Shown here piece after piece: positions 34,839 to 44,267 of a stretch of DNA of 64,000 nt; the stretch's first letter is position 1, and each line of letters starts with the position of its first letter. The notes under the pieces are model-generated. The model worked only from the letters and a program-made list of their open reading frames with translations. It was not told where the DNA came from and did not search any database. The stretch comes from Telluria mixta (GTDB taxonomy: Bacteria; Pseudomonadota; Gammaproteobacteria; Burkholderiales; Burkholderiaceae_D), in NCBI RefSeq assembly GCF_029223865.1, contig NZ_CP119520.1:6634001-6698000 (forward strand), read 5' to 3'. The position numbers and the translations under genes are program-made.

Positions 34839-35717
34839 GCGCACCGCGCGGCGCGGCCGACCGCCGGCGGGCGGCACCGGATGGGCCGGCCGTACGGGCG
34901 CGGGCACATCGGCCGACGCGGCCAGGTCCGCCCACGCATCGAACCCCACCTTCAGCACGCGCAGGCGGTCGTAGGCGCGCTGCAGCGCGGCCCGCCCCAG
35001 CACGAGGCGCAGCGGACCGCGGCCGGCGGCGACGGCCTGCATGATGGCCTGCGCGCCGCGCGCGGCGTCGACCTGGGCGGCGCCCCGGCCGAGTGCGGTC
35101 CGGCTCGCCATGCCGTCATAGTCCGCGATGCCGGCTGCGCGCGGCGCCGAAGACTCCGCGTCGTCGCCGCTGCCCGGATCGACGAGCGTGACGCCGATGC
35201 CGAGCGGTTCCACTTCATAGAACAGCGCTTCCGCCAGCGCTTCCAGCGCGGAGCGCGCGGCATGGCTGAAGCCTTCGAACGCGGGCGCCTGCACGGAAGC
35301 ACGGGCCAGCATCACGATATGGCCGGCGCGGCGCGCGCGCATGCCGGGCAGCACGCGGCGGGCGAGGTTGATCGGGCCGAACACGTTTTCCTCGAACAGG
35401 GCACGCATGGCACCCTCCTCGCCTTCCTCGATCGCGCCCGGATACCGTTGGGCTGCGCTCGTCGCCAGCACGTCGATGCGCCCGAAACGCCGCTCGGCGG
35501 CGACGATCGCCATGTCGACGCTGGCGGCATCCGTCACGTCCAGCGCGAGCGCCAGGGCGCGGTCCGGATGGCGGTCGACGAGGGCCTGCAGCTGCGCCGG
35601 CGCGCGCGCCGCGAGGACGGCATGCTGGCCGGACGCCAGCACGGCCTCCGCCAGCGCGGCCGCGAGGCCGGTGGTGGCGTCGGCGATGAACCAGACGGGT
35701 TGCGTGGGTTGCGACAT
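34827..35717 (-). CDS. Short-chain dehydrogenase-like protein with degenerate active site
   Basis: 296 residues with an SDR-like Rossmann fold: [23 protein letters not shown] at the N-terminus, [31 protein letters not shown] (the NNAG motif is changed), and [30 protein letters not shown]. The normal glycine-rich TGxxxGxG is disrupted (ADATTGLAA). The catalytic YxxxK region reads [13 protein letters not shown], in which neither the Tyr nor the Lys is at the expected place. It may be a non-catalytic homologue or use a different chemistry. GGAGGAACG precedes the ATG. It lies alone between the GGDEF/EAL gene (convergent) and GH115. Confidence 0.82.
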   Translation of the reverse strand: MSQPTQPVWFIADATTGLAAALAEAVLASGQHAVLAARAPAQLQALVDRHPDRALALALDVTDAASVDMAIVAAERRFGRIDVLATSAAQRYPGAIEEGEEGAMRALFEENVFGPINLARRVLPGMRARRAGHIVMLARASVQAPAFEGFSHAARSALEALAEALFYEVEPLGIGVTLVDPGSGDDAESSAPRAAGIADYDGMASRTALGRGAAQVDAARGAQAIMQAVAAGRGPLRLVLGRAALQRAYDRLRVLKVGFDAWADLAASADVPAPVRPAHPVPPAGGRPRRAVRSRA

Positions 35718-35842
35718 CGTTCCTCCTTGCTGCGTGCGGAGTGCCAGAATTTAGGACCTCCAGGAAGATGATTCTAGATGCTGGACGGGTACGGTTCCAT
35801 AGGCGATTTTCCGAAAGTCTTGCCTAAAATTCCAAGCATCAT

Positions 35843-38560
35843 TCAATCGCCGGGCGGCATGCCGTAGTGGTCGGGCGCGCCGTCCGGCACGACGTCGATC
35901 CGGTCCAGCACGATGCCCGGATCGAGCGCGTGCACCGTCAACGTATGCATGCCCGGCGCCAGGCGCCCCACGCGCCACGTGCGCACCGCCATGTTGGACA
36001 GCACGTCTTCCTTCCATTGCTCGCTGCGCCCGGCCGTCGTCGTGTCAACCACTTCCGGCGCGCCGCCGTCGAGGCTCACGGCGAAGCGCACGCGGTTGGC
36101 TGCCGTGAGCGGATGCTCGGGGACGGCGACGAGACGAAGCTGCGTCTCGCCATCGCCCGCCGTCGCGAATCGATACACCAGCGGCGCGCTGGCGGCGAGA
36201 TCGGCGAGGTCGGCGACGGTGCGCGACGGCAGGTCGAGCCGCGCGCGCATCGCGCTGCCGGACGTGCCGAGCCCCGGCTGCGGTGTCCAGTCGCGCGTGG
36301 GCGTGGCCGCGCCGGCACGCAGCACGACGATGCCGCCTTCCCCGAAGCGGACGTTCACCGTGTCTTCTCCGCATTGCAGCGACAGGGCCGGATCCGCCCC
36401 GCCATCGTAGCGCAGCGTAATGCGCTGCTCGTGGCCGTTCGCGGCATCCAGCATACCGCCATCGGCGTTCGCCTGCACGGCATGTGCCCCGCCGCGCACG
36501 GACCAGCGCGCGTCCTGCCCGCCGTAGCTCACCAGCGTCACGGTGCGCGTGGCCGGCCGGCCGCGGCGCAGCACGAGCCGGTCGCCATCCACGGAGAACG
36601 GATCGGGATAGACGATGCCGCAGCCGCGCCGGCGCGACGCGCTCCACGTCGGGTACGCCGGTTCGGCGAACACGGGCAGGCGGCGCGGCACGATGTCCAT
36701 GATGCCGCGCCACTTGCCGCCCGCGAGGCCCTCGTACGCGGCCGCATCGGCGACGAGCGCCGCGTGCGCCGCCCGCGCCTGGCGCACGTACAGGTTGCTG
36801 GACGGCCGCTGCTGGCGCGCGTATTCCGCCGCGAGATCCAGTTTTAATATACGCGTGTTCAGGTTCGCGCTCGACCGCACGGGGTACAGCACCAGTTCGA
36901 AGTACGCGTCGCGCAGCGGCGCCGGGATACGGGCGGCGAGGCTTTCCGCGCGAGCCGTCAGCGCGCGGTAGTCGGCCAGGCGCCGCTCCGCTTCGTCGCC
37001 GCCCGTGCGCACATACGCGGTCGTGCGCACGGGGCGCGTGGGCTCCGTCTGGCTCCAGCCCATGAATTCGGGACGGCGTTCCCACGCGAGGCGGTAGTAC
37101 TCGCCCAGGATGGCGGCCGCTTCCCTGGCGTTGCCGGGTCCGAACTGCGCGGCGGCCCACGCTTCCAGGTGGCGCGCGGGGTCGTGCTTCAGCACGTCCG
37201 CGTCGAACGCGGCGTCGAGGAAGTACTGGGTCAGGTATTCGGCCGGCTTGATGTCGCCCACGTTCAGCACCCACAGGCGGCGCGCGCCCGTCGCCCAGGC
37301 GCGCTCCAGCTGGTCGCGGATCAGGGACGGATGCGTCGTGCCCAGCCACAGGTAATCGTGCGGCCGGCCCCAATACGACACGTGGTAATAGATGCCTTGC
37401 CCGCCCGCGCGGCGGCCTTCCTTGTCCGTGCCCAGCTGCGCGAGATAGCCGTAGTTATCGTCCGGCCACACGAGCGTCACGTCGTCGGGCACGGCGAGGC
37501 CGAGGTTCCAGTAATCCAGCACCTCCTTGTACATCGTGAAGGCTTGCGGGATGCGTTCCGGCGGCTTGCCCTGCGCTTCGCCCAGCATGGCGCGCTGGAC
37601 GCGGAACACGTCCTGCAAGGTGTCGCGCGCCTGTTCGGGACTGGCCGCGCCCTCCATCGCGGAATCGTGCACGCCGCGCAGGCCGAGCGAGGTGATCGTC
37701 TCCGTGTGCTTGACCTCCTCGATGCGCGTGCGCCAGTAATCGACGAGGCGGTCGCGGTTCCGGAACCAGTCGAACGGACCGCTTTTCCATTCGCCCACGT
37801 TATTGCGCATCATCGGCTCCGCGTGCGACGTGCCGACGATGATCGCGTAATCGTCCGCCGTCCGCGCATTGCCGGGGATGGAGTAGAACGGCCGCGTCGA
37901 TTCGTGCATCGCGGGCCACACGAGGTTGGCCTTCAGGCGCCACAGCAGCTCGAACACGCGCGCGTACGTCTTCGGACCGATGTCGCCGGCCGGGTCGAAC
38001 GTCTTCGCGGCCCATGGTTGCAGGCCCCAGTCCTCGTCGTTGATGAAGATGCCGCGGTACGCCACCGACGGCGCGTTCGACAGCCGCGGCGCGCCATCCA
38101 CCGCCGGACGGTCCACGTGCGCCGGTGCCACGTCGGCCCACCATTCCCAGGCCGACACGCCCAGTTCGCGCGACATGTCGACGACCCCGTACACCGCGCC
38201 GCGCCGGTCCGATCCCGCCACGAGCAGCAGCGCGCGGCCGCCCGCCTCGCCGGCCACGCGCAGGTAGCGCTCGGACTGGCCGGCCAGCGGCTTCAGGTCC
38301 GCGCCCAGCGCCTGCGCCGCCGCCTTCACGAGGGCCGAATCCGCCGTGCCGACGATAATGCAGCGGCGCGGGCAATCCTGCAGCCGCGTTGCCGACGCGG
38401 GCGCCCTGCCGCTCACTCGTTCGACGTCGCGTGCCAGCAGGCCGGCCGCAAGCCGCATCGTGGGCTGGTCGGCGTGGACGATGACGGCGTCGTCCAGCTC
38501 GAACGGCTTGGCGTGGACGAGGCTGGCGGTGAGGGCCAGGATAAGGACGAGGCGGCGCAT
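35843..38560 (-). CDS. GH115 xylan alpha-1,2-glucuronidase-like glycoside hydrolase
   Basis: 905 residues with a signal peptide (ASLVHA-KP, about residue 17). It is recognised as GH115 by the N-terminal domain (IVGTADSALV), the barrel segment YRGIFINDEDWGLQPWAA, FELLWRLKANLVWPAMH and VWPDDNYGYLAQLG, and the C-terminal beta-rich part found in full-length members. GH115 enzymes remove (4-O-methyl)-glucuronic acid from glucuronoxylan or related glycans. It diverges from a GH2 gene across 154 bp that hold a xyl-box-like palindrome, so both are probably induced together. No clear Shine-Dalgarno sequence precedes the ATG. Confidence 0.9.
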   Translation of the reverse strand: MRRLVLILALTASLVHAKPFELDDAVIVHADQPTMRLAAGLLARDVERVSGRAPASATRLQDCPRRCIIVGTADSALVKAAAQALGADLKPLAGQSERYLRVAGEAGGRALLLVAGSDRRGAVYGVVDMSRELGVSAWEWWADVAPAHVDRPAVDGAPRLSNAPSVAYRGIFINDEDWGLQPWAAKTFDPAGDIGPKTYARVFELLWRLKANLVWPAMHESTRPFYSIPGNARTADDYAIIVGTSHAEPMMRNNVGEWKSGPFDWFRNRDRLVDYWRTRIEEVKHTETITSLGLRGVHDSAMEGAASPEQARDTLQDVFRVQRAMLGEAQGKPPERIPQAFTMYKEVLDYWNLGLAVPDDVTLVWPDDNYGYLAQLGTDKEGRRAGGQGIYYHVSYWGRPHDYLWLGTTHPSLIRDQLERAWATGARRLWVLNVGDIKPAEYLTQYFLDAAFDADVLKHDPARHLEAWAAAQFGPGNAREAAAILGEYYRLAWERRPEFMGWSQTEPTRPVRTTAYVRTGGDEAERRLADYRALTARAESLAARIPAPLRDAYFELVLYPVRSSANLNTRILKLDLAAEYARQQRPSSNLYVRQARAAHAALVADAAAYEGLAGGKWRGIMDIVPRRLPVFAEPAYPTWSASRRRGCGIVYPDPFSVDGDRLVLRRGRPATRTVTLVSYGGQDARWSVRGGAHAVQANADGGMLDAANGHEQRITLRYDGGADPALSLQCGEDTVNVRFGEGGIVVLRAGAATPTRDWTPQPGLGTSGSAMRARLDLPSRTVADLADLAASAPLVYRFATAGDGETQLRLVAVPEHPLTAANRVRFAVSLDGGAPEVVDTTTAGRSEQWKEDVLSNMAVRTWRVGRLAPGMHTLTVHALDPGIVLDRIDVVPDGAPDHYGMPPGD

Positions 38561-38595
38561 GGGCCCACATGGTAGTGCGGCGCCGCCGGCGAAAC

Positions 38596-38611
38596 GATCA
38601 AAAAATTGATC
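38596..38611. promoter_or_regulatory. Inverted repeat GATCAA-AAAA-TTGATC
   Basis: A perfect 6+4+6 inverted repeat in the GH115/GH2 divergent region, 8 bp upstream of the GH2 -35 box. It is a possible activator site or part of the GH115 promoter. Confidence 0.4.
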
Positions 38612-38619
38612 ATTTGCAT

Positions 38620-38648
38620 TTGACCAGCCGGGGCTTCACGCATACACT
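38620..38648 (+). promoter_or_regulatory. Promoter of the GH2 gene
   Basis: TTGACC (38620-38625), a 17-bp spacer and TACACT (38643-38648) give a good sigma70-type promoter about 67 bp upstream of the GTG start. A TGGT...ACCA palindrome starts 6 bp after the -10 box. Confidence 0.6.
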
Positions 38649-38651
38649 GCC

Positions 38652-38669
38652 AATGGTTGCGCTACCATT
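38652..38669. promoter_or_regulatory. Xyl-box-like operator AATGGT-N6-ACCATT
   Basis: AATGGT-TGCGCT-ACCATT is a perfect 6+6 inverted repeat. Its core TGGTTGCGCTACCA (38654-38667) resembles the xyl-box TGGTAGCGCTAACA known from Xanthomonas and the LacI-family TGGTN6ACCA operators. It lies over the GH2 transcription start, the usual place for a repressor. The cognate regulator is not identified in this window. Confidence 0.6.
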
Positions 38670-38714
38670 TTAAATGTTATAACAACATGCGCAGCTGCCT
38701 ACCAGGAGGAGACT

Positions 38715-41501
38715 GTGCAAGACACGCATCGCAAGGCCGCACGCCGGCTCACATCCACGCTCGCATCCACACTTACCGTCGCGCTCGCCGCCACCCTGCT
38801 TCCCGCCTTTTCACCCCTCGCCGTACAGGCCCGGGCGGCCGAGCGCCTCGCGCCGCGCCAGCACCTGCTGCTGGACGACGGCTGGCGCTTCCGCGCCGGC
38901 GACCCGGACGGCGGCTCTGCCCCCTACCTGTACGACGTGCGGCCGGAAGTGACGGCGTCCGCCGACGGCAAGGTGGCCGACGCCAGGCCCGAGGAAGCGG
39001 CCAGGGTCGCGCGCGCGGACACGCCCGTGCTGAAACCCTGGATCCTCCCGAGCGGCAATGCGTTCATCCGCGATCCGGCGCGCCGCTACCGGCGTCCCGC
39101 GACGGAGCCGGCCATCGACGCACCGTTCGCCAGACTGGCATTCGACGACAGCGCCTGGCGCCCCGTTACCCTGCCGCACGACTGGGCCATCGAAGGTCCG
39201 TTCCTGACGACGGGCCCGTACGGCGGCATGGGCCGCCTCAAGACGTGGGGCCCGGCCTGGTACCGGCGCAAGCTGGACATTCCCGCCGCGGATCGCGGCA
39301 AGAAAATCTTCCTCGACGTCGACGGCGCCATGTCGTACGCGAGCGTGTGGGTGAATGGCCACCTTGCGGGCGGCTGGCCCTATGGCTACAACTCCTTCCG
39401 CATCGACCTGACGCCGTGGCTGCAGCCGGGCGGCCCGAACCAGCTCGCGATCCGGCTCGACAACCCGCCTGAATCCGCGCGCTGGTATCCGGGCGCGGGC
39501 CTGTACCGCAACGTGTGGCTGACGAAGACGGCGCCCGTGCACGTGGGCCAGTGGGGCGTGACGGTGACGACGCCCGAGGTATCCGCCGAATCCGCGCGCG
39601 TCGCGTGGCAGGTCGCCGTCGACAACGAAGGCGGCACGCCGGCCAGCGCGACGGTGACGACCGAGGTGTACGCGCTGGACGCGCGCGGACGGATCGTCGG
39701 CAAGCCGGTGGCGACCACGGTGTCGGCCCCGACGACGGTCGCAGCAAACGCGAGCGGCACCGTCGGTGGCTCGACGACGATCGCCAAACCGCGCCTGTGG
39801 GGTCCGCCGCCCACGCAGACGCCGCACCGCTACACGCTTGTGACCACCGTGCGCCAGGCGGGCCGAATCGTCGATCGCACCGAGACCCCGTTCGGCATCC
39901 GCACCGTGCGCTTCGACCCGGACCGGGGACTCCTCGTCAACGGCGAACACATCCCCCTGCGCGGCGTAAACAACCACCACGACCTGGGTGCGCTGGGCGC
40001 CGCGTTCAACGTCCGCGCGGCCGAGCGCCAGCTGGAGATCATGCGCGCGATGGGCGCGAACGCCGTGCGCCTGAGCCACAACCCGCCCGACCCGCAGCTG
40101 CTGGACCTCGCGGACCGCATGGGCTTCCTCGTGATGGACGAGATCTTCGATTCCTGGGAGCGCAAGAAGACGCCGCTGGACTTCCACCTGGTCTTCCCCG
40201 ACTGGCACGAGCAGGACCTGCGCGCCATGATCCGGCGCGACCGCAACCACCCTTCCATCATCATCTGGAGCATCGGAAACGAGGTGGGCGAGCAGTACAC
40301 CGACAAGGCAGGTGCCGCGGTGGCGCGCGAGCTGCACCGCATCGCCCGCGAGGAAGACCCGACCCGGCCGACGACGACGGCCATGAACTACGCCAAGTCG
40401 GACATGCCGCTGCCGGCGGAGGTCGACGTCATCGGCCTGAACTACCAGGGCGAAGGCATCCGCCAGGATCCGGAATTCGAAGGCACCGACCGGATCCGCA
40501 CGCCGCCGCAGTACCCGCTGTTCCATGCCAGGTTCCCGGACAAGGTGATCCTCAGCACGGAATCCGCGTCGGCCTTCAGCAGCCGCGGGGTCTATCTGTT
40601 CCCGGTGCATCCGGCGAACAGCTCGATCGTGCGCGACGGCCGGGGTGGGGACTCCGCCAGCAAGCAGGTCAGCGGCTACGAACTGTACGCCGTCGATTTC
40701 GGCGCATCCGCCGACAAGGTGTTCGCCTCGCTCGACCGCAACCCGTACGTGGCCGGCGAATTCGTCTGGACCGGCTTCGACTACCTGGGCGAGCCGACGC
40801 CGTATTACGACGCGCGCAGCGCGTACTCCGGCATCGTCGACCTGGCAGGCTTCCCGAAAGACCGCTATTACCTGTACCAGTCGCGCTGGCGCCCGGACCT
40901 GCCGATGGTCCACGTGCTGCCGCACTGGACGTGGCCGGACCGCGTCGGCCAGGTCACGCCCGTGCACGTGTTCACGTCGGGCGACGAGGCCGAGTTGTTC
41001 GTCAACGGCAAGTCGCAGGGCCGCCAGAAGAAGGCGCCCTTCACCTACCGCGTGCGCTGGGATGAAGTGAAGTACGAGCCGGGCGAGATCACGGTCGTCG
41101 CGTATAAGAACGGGAAGGAATGGGCGAAGGAGACCGTGAAAACGGCCGGCGCCCCGGCCGCGCTGCACGCGCAGGCCGACCGCACCGCGCTCGCCAGCGA
41201 CGGACGCGACCTGGCGTTCGTCACCGTGCGCGTCGTCGACCAGGACGGCCAGCCCGCCCCTCGCGCGCAGGACCGCGTGCGCTTCACCGTCGAGGGGCCG
41301 GCGGACCTCGTCGCGACCGACAACGGCGATGCGACGAGCTTCGAATCGTTCCAGGCCAAGGACAGGGCCGCGTTCAACGGCCTCGTGCTGGGCATCGTGC
41401 GGACCCGCTCCGGCGCGGGCGGCACCATCACCGTGCGGGCCGACGGCGCCGGGCTGAAGGGCGCGGTCGTGACCTTGCGCAGCAAGCCGCCGGCCGATTG
41501 A
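38715..41501 (+). CDS. GH2 beta-galactosidase-like enzyme, exported
   Basis: 928 residues with a long signal region (to about residue 41, VQARA-AE). The GH2 layout is complete. The jelly-roll domain has FDDSAWRPVTLPHDWAIEGPF and VDGAMSYASVWVNG, and the Ig-like domain has RWYPGAGLYRNVWL. The barrel has RGVNNHHDLGALGAAFN and RLSHNPPDP, acid/base Glu523 in IGNEVGEQ and nucleophile Glu616 in STESAS. A DUF4982-type domain and a C-terminal Ig-like domain with VRVVDQDGQPAP follow. Beta-galactosidase is the commonest activity of this architecture and would suit xyloglucan galactosyl side chains; other beta-glycosides are possible. The start is GTG with AGGAGGAGA upstream. Confidence 0.88.
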   Translation: MQDTHRKAARRLTSTLASTLTVALAATLLPAFSPLAVQARAAERLAPRQHLLLDDGWRFRAGDPDGGSAPYLYDVRPEVTASADGKVADARPEEAARVARADTPVLKPWILPSGNAFIRDPARRYRRPATEPAIDAPFARLAFDDSAWRPVTLPHDWAIEGPFLTTGPYGGMGRLKTWGPAWYRRKLDIPAADRGKKIFLDVDGAMSYASVWVNGHLAGGWPYGYNSFRIDLTPWLQPGGPNQLAIRLDNPPESARWYPGAGLYRNVWLTKTAPVHVGQWGVTVTTPEVSAESARVAWQVAVDNEGGTPASATVTTEVYALDARGRIVGKPVATTVSAPTTVAANASGTVGGSTTIAKPRLWGPPPTQTPHRYTLVTTVRQAGRIVDRTETPFGIRTVRFDPDRGLLVNGEHIPLRGVNNHHDLGALGAAFNVRAAERQLEIMRAMGANAVRLSHNPPDPQLLDLADRMGFLVMDEIFDSWERKKTPLDFHLVFPDWHEQDLRAMIRRDRNHPSIIIWSIGNEVGEQYTDKAGAAVARELHRIAREEDPTRPTTTAMNYAKSDMPLPAEVDVIGLNYQGEGIRQDPEFEGTDRIRTPPQYPLFHARFPDKVILSTESASAFSSRGVYLFPVHPANSSIVRDGRGGDSASKQVSGYELYAVDFGASADKVFASLDRNPYVAGEFVWTGFDYLGEPTPYYDARSAYSGIVDLAGFPKDRYYLYQSRWRPDLPMVHVLPHWTWPDRVGQVTPVHVFTSGDEAELFVNGKSQGRQKKAPFTYRVRWDEVKYEPGEITVVAYKNGKEWAKETVKTAGAPAALHAQADRTALASDGRDLAFVTVRVVDQDGQPAPRAQDRVRFTVEGPADLVATDNGDATSFESFQAKDRAAFNGLVLGIVRTRSGAGGTITVRADGAGLKGAVVTLRSKPPAD

Positions 41502-41608
41502 AACGTGCATTTGTTCAAGAACTTTTTCACGAACATAACGTGACGAGCCTCGTCGACGCCCGGTGCTAAGCTTGCCGTGCATCGCATTGCATCCAGCGAG
41601 GACACGAC

Positions 41609-43396
41609 ATGAGCAAATCCGTAGGCGACTTCTTCGTCGAACGCCTGTATGAATGGGGCGTCCGTACCATCTTCGGCTACCCCGGCGACGGCATCAACGG
41701 GGTGCTGGGCGCGCTGGACCGCGCGGAGGGCAAGATCCAGTTCATCCAGGTGCGGCACGAGGAAATGGCCGCGTTCATGGCCGTCGCGCACGCCAAGTTC
41801 ACGGGCGAGCCGGGCGTGTGCCTGTCGACGGGCGGCCCCGGCGCGGCCCACCTCGTGACGGGCCTGTACGACGCCAGGTGCGACCACGTGCCGGTGCTCG
41901 CGATCTGCGGCCAGGCGCCGTCGACGGCGCGCGGCGCGCATTACCAGCAGGAGCTGAACCTGGACCGCCTGTTCCAGGACGTGGCCGACTATGTCTACGA
42001 GGCGAGCCAGCCGTCGCAGGTGCGCCACCTGCTCGACCGCGCCATGCGCACGGCGCTGGGCCGCAACGGCGTCAGCGTCCTCGTGCTGCCGAACGACCTG
42101 CAGGAAAAGCCTTACGAAGACCCGCCGCGCAAGCACGGCTCCGTGTTTTCCGGCATCGGCTACACGAAGCCGCGCGTGGTCCCGTACGAAGCGGACCTGC
42201 AGCGCGCGGCCGATGTGCTGAACGCGGGCAGCAAGGTGGCGATCCTCGTCGGCGCGGGCGCGCTGAACGCCACCGACGAAGTCATCGCCGTGGCCGAGCG
42301 CCTGAAGGCCGGCTGCGCGAAGGCCCTGCTGGGCAAGGCCGCCCTGCCCGACCACCTGCCGTGGGTGACGGGCTCCATCGGCATCCTCGGCACCAAGGCC
42401 AGCTGGGAGCTGATGAGCGATTGCGACACCTTGCTGCTGATCGGCACGGGCTTCCCGTACGCGGAATTCCTGCCGAAGGAAGGCAAGGCGCGCGCGGTGC
42501 AGATCGATATCGACCCGACGATGCTGAGCATACGCTTTCCGGCCGAGGTCAACCTGCACGGCGACAGCGCCGAGACCCTGCGCCTGCTGCTGCCGCTGCT
42601 GAAGGAAAAGACCGACACCGACTGGCGCGCGAAGATCGAGAAGGAAGTGCGCGACTCGTACAAGACGCTGGAAGAACGGGCGCTGGCGTCCGCGAATCCC
42701 ATCAATCCACAGCGCGTGTGCCACGAACTGTCGCCGCTCTTGTCGCGCGACGCCATCGTCACGAGCGATTCCGGCTCCTGCGCGAACTGGTATGCGCGCG
42801 ACCTCAAGGTGCAGCGGGGCCAGATGTACTCGCTGTCCGGCGGGCTTGCGTCGATGGGTGCCGCCGTGCCGTATGCGATCGCCGCCAAGTTCGCGCACCC
42901 GGACCGCCCCGTGATCGCCCTGGTCGGCGACGGCGCGATGCAGATGAATAACATGGCCGAGCTGATCACCGTGGCCAAGTACTGGAAGCGGTGGAAGGAC
43001 CCGCGCTGGATCGTGTGCGTCTTCAACAACCAGGACCTGAACCAGGTCACGTGGGAACAGCGCGTCATGGAAGGCAATCCAAAGTTCGAGGCGACGCAGC
43101 AGATCCCCGACGTTCCTTACCACCGCTTCGGGGAGTTGATCGGCCTGAAAGGCATTTTCTGCAACGATCCGGACCAGGTGGGCGAAGCGTGGCGCGAGGC
43201 GCTGGCGGCCGACCGTCCCGTCGTGCTCGAATTCAAGACGGACCCGGACGTCCCGCCACTGCCCTCCCATATCACGCTGGAGCAGGCGAAACATTTCATG
43301 ACCACGATTGCAAAAGGCGACCCGAGCGAAGGCTCGATGCTGGCCGGCGTGGCGAAGCAGGTGCTCAGTACCATCTTGCCCGGCGACAAAAAGTGA
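41609..43396 (+). CDS. Thiamine-pyrophosphate enzyme of the pyruvate oxidase (PoxB) type
   Basis: 595 residues with the three TPP-enzyme domains: N-terminal Pyr domain with catalytic Glu51 (VRHEEMAAF) and the STGGPGAAHLVTGLYDA loop, central FAD/nucleotide domain (VAILVGAGAL, QIDIDP), and C-terminal PP domain with the Mg/TPP motif GDGAMQMNN near residue 440. The order and spacing are those of pyruvate oxidase / pyruvate:quinone dehydrogenase-like proteins, which make acetate or acetyl phosphate from pyruvate. Acetolactate synthase is less likely because no small subunit is present. GCGAGGACACGAC precedes the ATG. Monocistronic as far as visible. Confidence 0.85.
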   Translation: MSKSVGDFFVERLYEWGVRTIFGYPGDGINGVLGALDRAEGKIQFIQVRHEEMAAFMAVAHAKFTGEPGVCLSTGGPGAAHLVTGLYDARCDHVPVLAICGQAPSTARGAHYQQELNLDRLFQDVADYVYEASQPSQVRHLLDRAMRTALGRNGVSVLVLPNDLQEKPYEDPPRKHGSVFSGIGYTKPRVVPYEADLQRAADVLNAGSKVAILVGAGALNATDEVIAVAERLKAGCAKALLGKAALPDHLPWVTGSIGILGTKASWELMSDCDTLLLIGTGFPYAEFLPKEGKARAVQIDIDPTMLSIRFPAEVNLHGDSAETLRLLLPLLKEKTDTDWRAKIEKEVRDSYKTLEERALASANPINPQRVCHELSPLLSRDAIVTSDSGSCANWYARDLKVQRGQMYSLSGGLASMGAAVPYAIAAKFAHPDRPVIALVGDGAMQMNNMAELITVAKYWKRWKDPRWIVCVFNNQDLNQVTWEQRVMEGNPKFEATQQIPDVPYHRFGELIGLKGIFCNDPDQVGEAWREALAADRPVVLEFKTDPDVPPLPSHITLEQAKHFMTTIAKGDPSEGSMLAGVAKQVLSTILPGDKK

Positions 43397-43468
43397 ACGT
43401 AGCGGCGGCGCTTGACGCGGCGGCCCGGCTGCGGTCTACTCCGGGCGCCACCATTACGCCCACGATCC

Positions 43469-44266
43469 ATGACCTTTGCACCGCTGCTCGACGTCGTCAA
43501 CCAGATCCCGCGCGACCTCATCCTGCCTCCCTCCAGCCTGTTCCTCGTCATCGTCATCGGCCTGCTGCTGTGGCGCCGCCGGCCGCGCGCCGGCCGCATG
43601 GTCGCCGGCACCGGGTTCGTCCTACTGACATTCCTGTCGACGACAGGCGGCGCGCGGCTCCTCGTCGCGCCGCTGGAGCGGATGACCGCCCCGCTGACGG
43701 AACCCGAGCGCGCCGGCGCGCAGGCGATCGTCGTGCTGGCGGCAGGACGCCTGCGGCATGCCCCCGAATACGGGAACCGCGACATCCCGGACTACACCGG
43801 CCTGGCGCGTCTGCGCTACGCGGCTCACCTGCAGCGCAAAACGGGATTGCCCATCCTCGCCAGCGGCGGCAACGTGAGCAGCGGCGTCGCCGGGGACCGC
43901 GCGTCGTCGGAAGCCGAGTGCATGGCCGCCGCGCTGCGCGAGGATTTCGGCGTGCCGGTGCAATGGCTCGAGGGCCGCTCGAACAATACGGCCGAGAACG
44001 CGGCGTTCAGCGCCGCCATCCTGCGGGCGCAGGGCATCCATCGGATCCTGCTCGTGACCGACGCCATGCACATGCCGCGCGCCCGCGCCGTGTTCGAGCG
44101 CGCCGGACTGGATGTCGTCAGCGCGCCGACGATGTTCTTCAGCCAGCAACCGCTGTCGGTGCATACGTGGTTCCCCAGCGCCGAAGGCATGCGCCGCTCG
44201 TGGTATGCGACGTATGAATTGATCGGGATGGCCTGGTACCGTCTGCGCGCGGCCGGCGGCCGCTGA
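43469..44266 (+). CDS. YdcF/DUF218 family membrane protein
   Basis: 265 residues. Two N-terminal hydrophobic segments (about 15-30 and 39-58) are followed by a DUF218 domain: AIVVLAAGRLRHAPEYG, LRYAAHLQRKTGLPILASGG, SEAECMAAAL, VQWLEGRSNNTAENA, ILLVTDAMHMPRARAVFER and the C-terminal TWFPSAEGM. The family includes SanA and ElyC, which act in envelope integrity and peptidoglycan precursor control; the biochemical role is unsettled. The ATG at 43469 puts the start at the hydrophobic N-terminus; a longer in-frame start at 43412 would lie just after the previous gene. It converges on the diguanylate cyclase with a 1-bp gap. Confidence 0.87.
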   Translation: MTFAPLLDVVNQIPRDLILPPSSLFLVIVIGLLLWRRRPRAGRMVAGTGFVLLTFLSTTGGARLLVAPLERMTAPLTEPERAGAQAIVVLAAGRLRHAPEYGNRDIPDYTGLARLRYAAHLQRKTGLPILASGGNVSSGVAGDRASSEAECMAAALREDFGVPVQWLEGRSNNTAENAAFSAAILRAQGIHRILLVTDAMHMPRARAVFERAGLDVVSAPTMFFSQQPLSVHTWFPSAEGMRRSWYATYELIGMAWYRLRAAGGR

Positions 44267-44267
44267 T

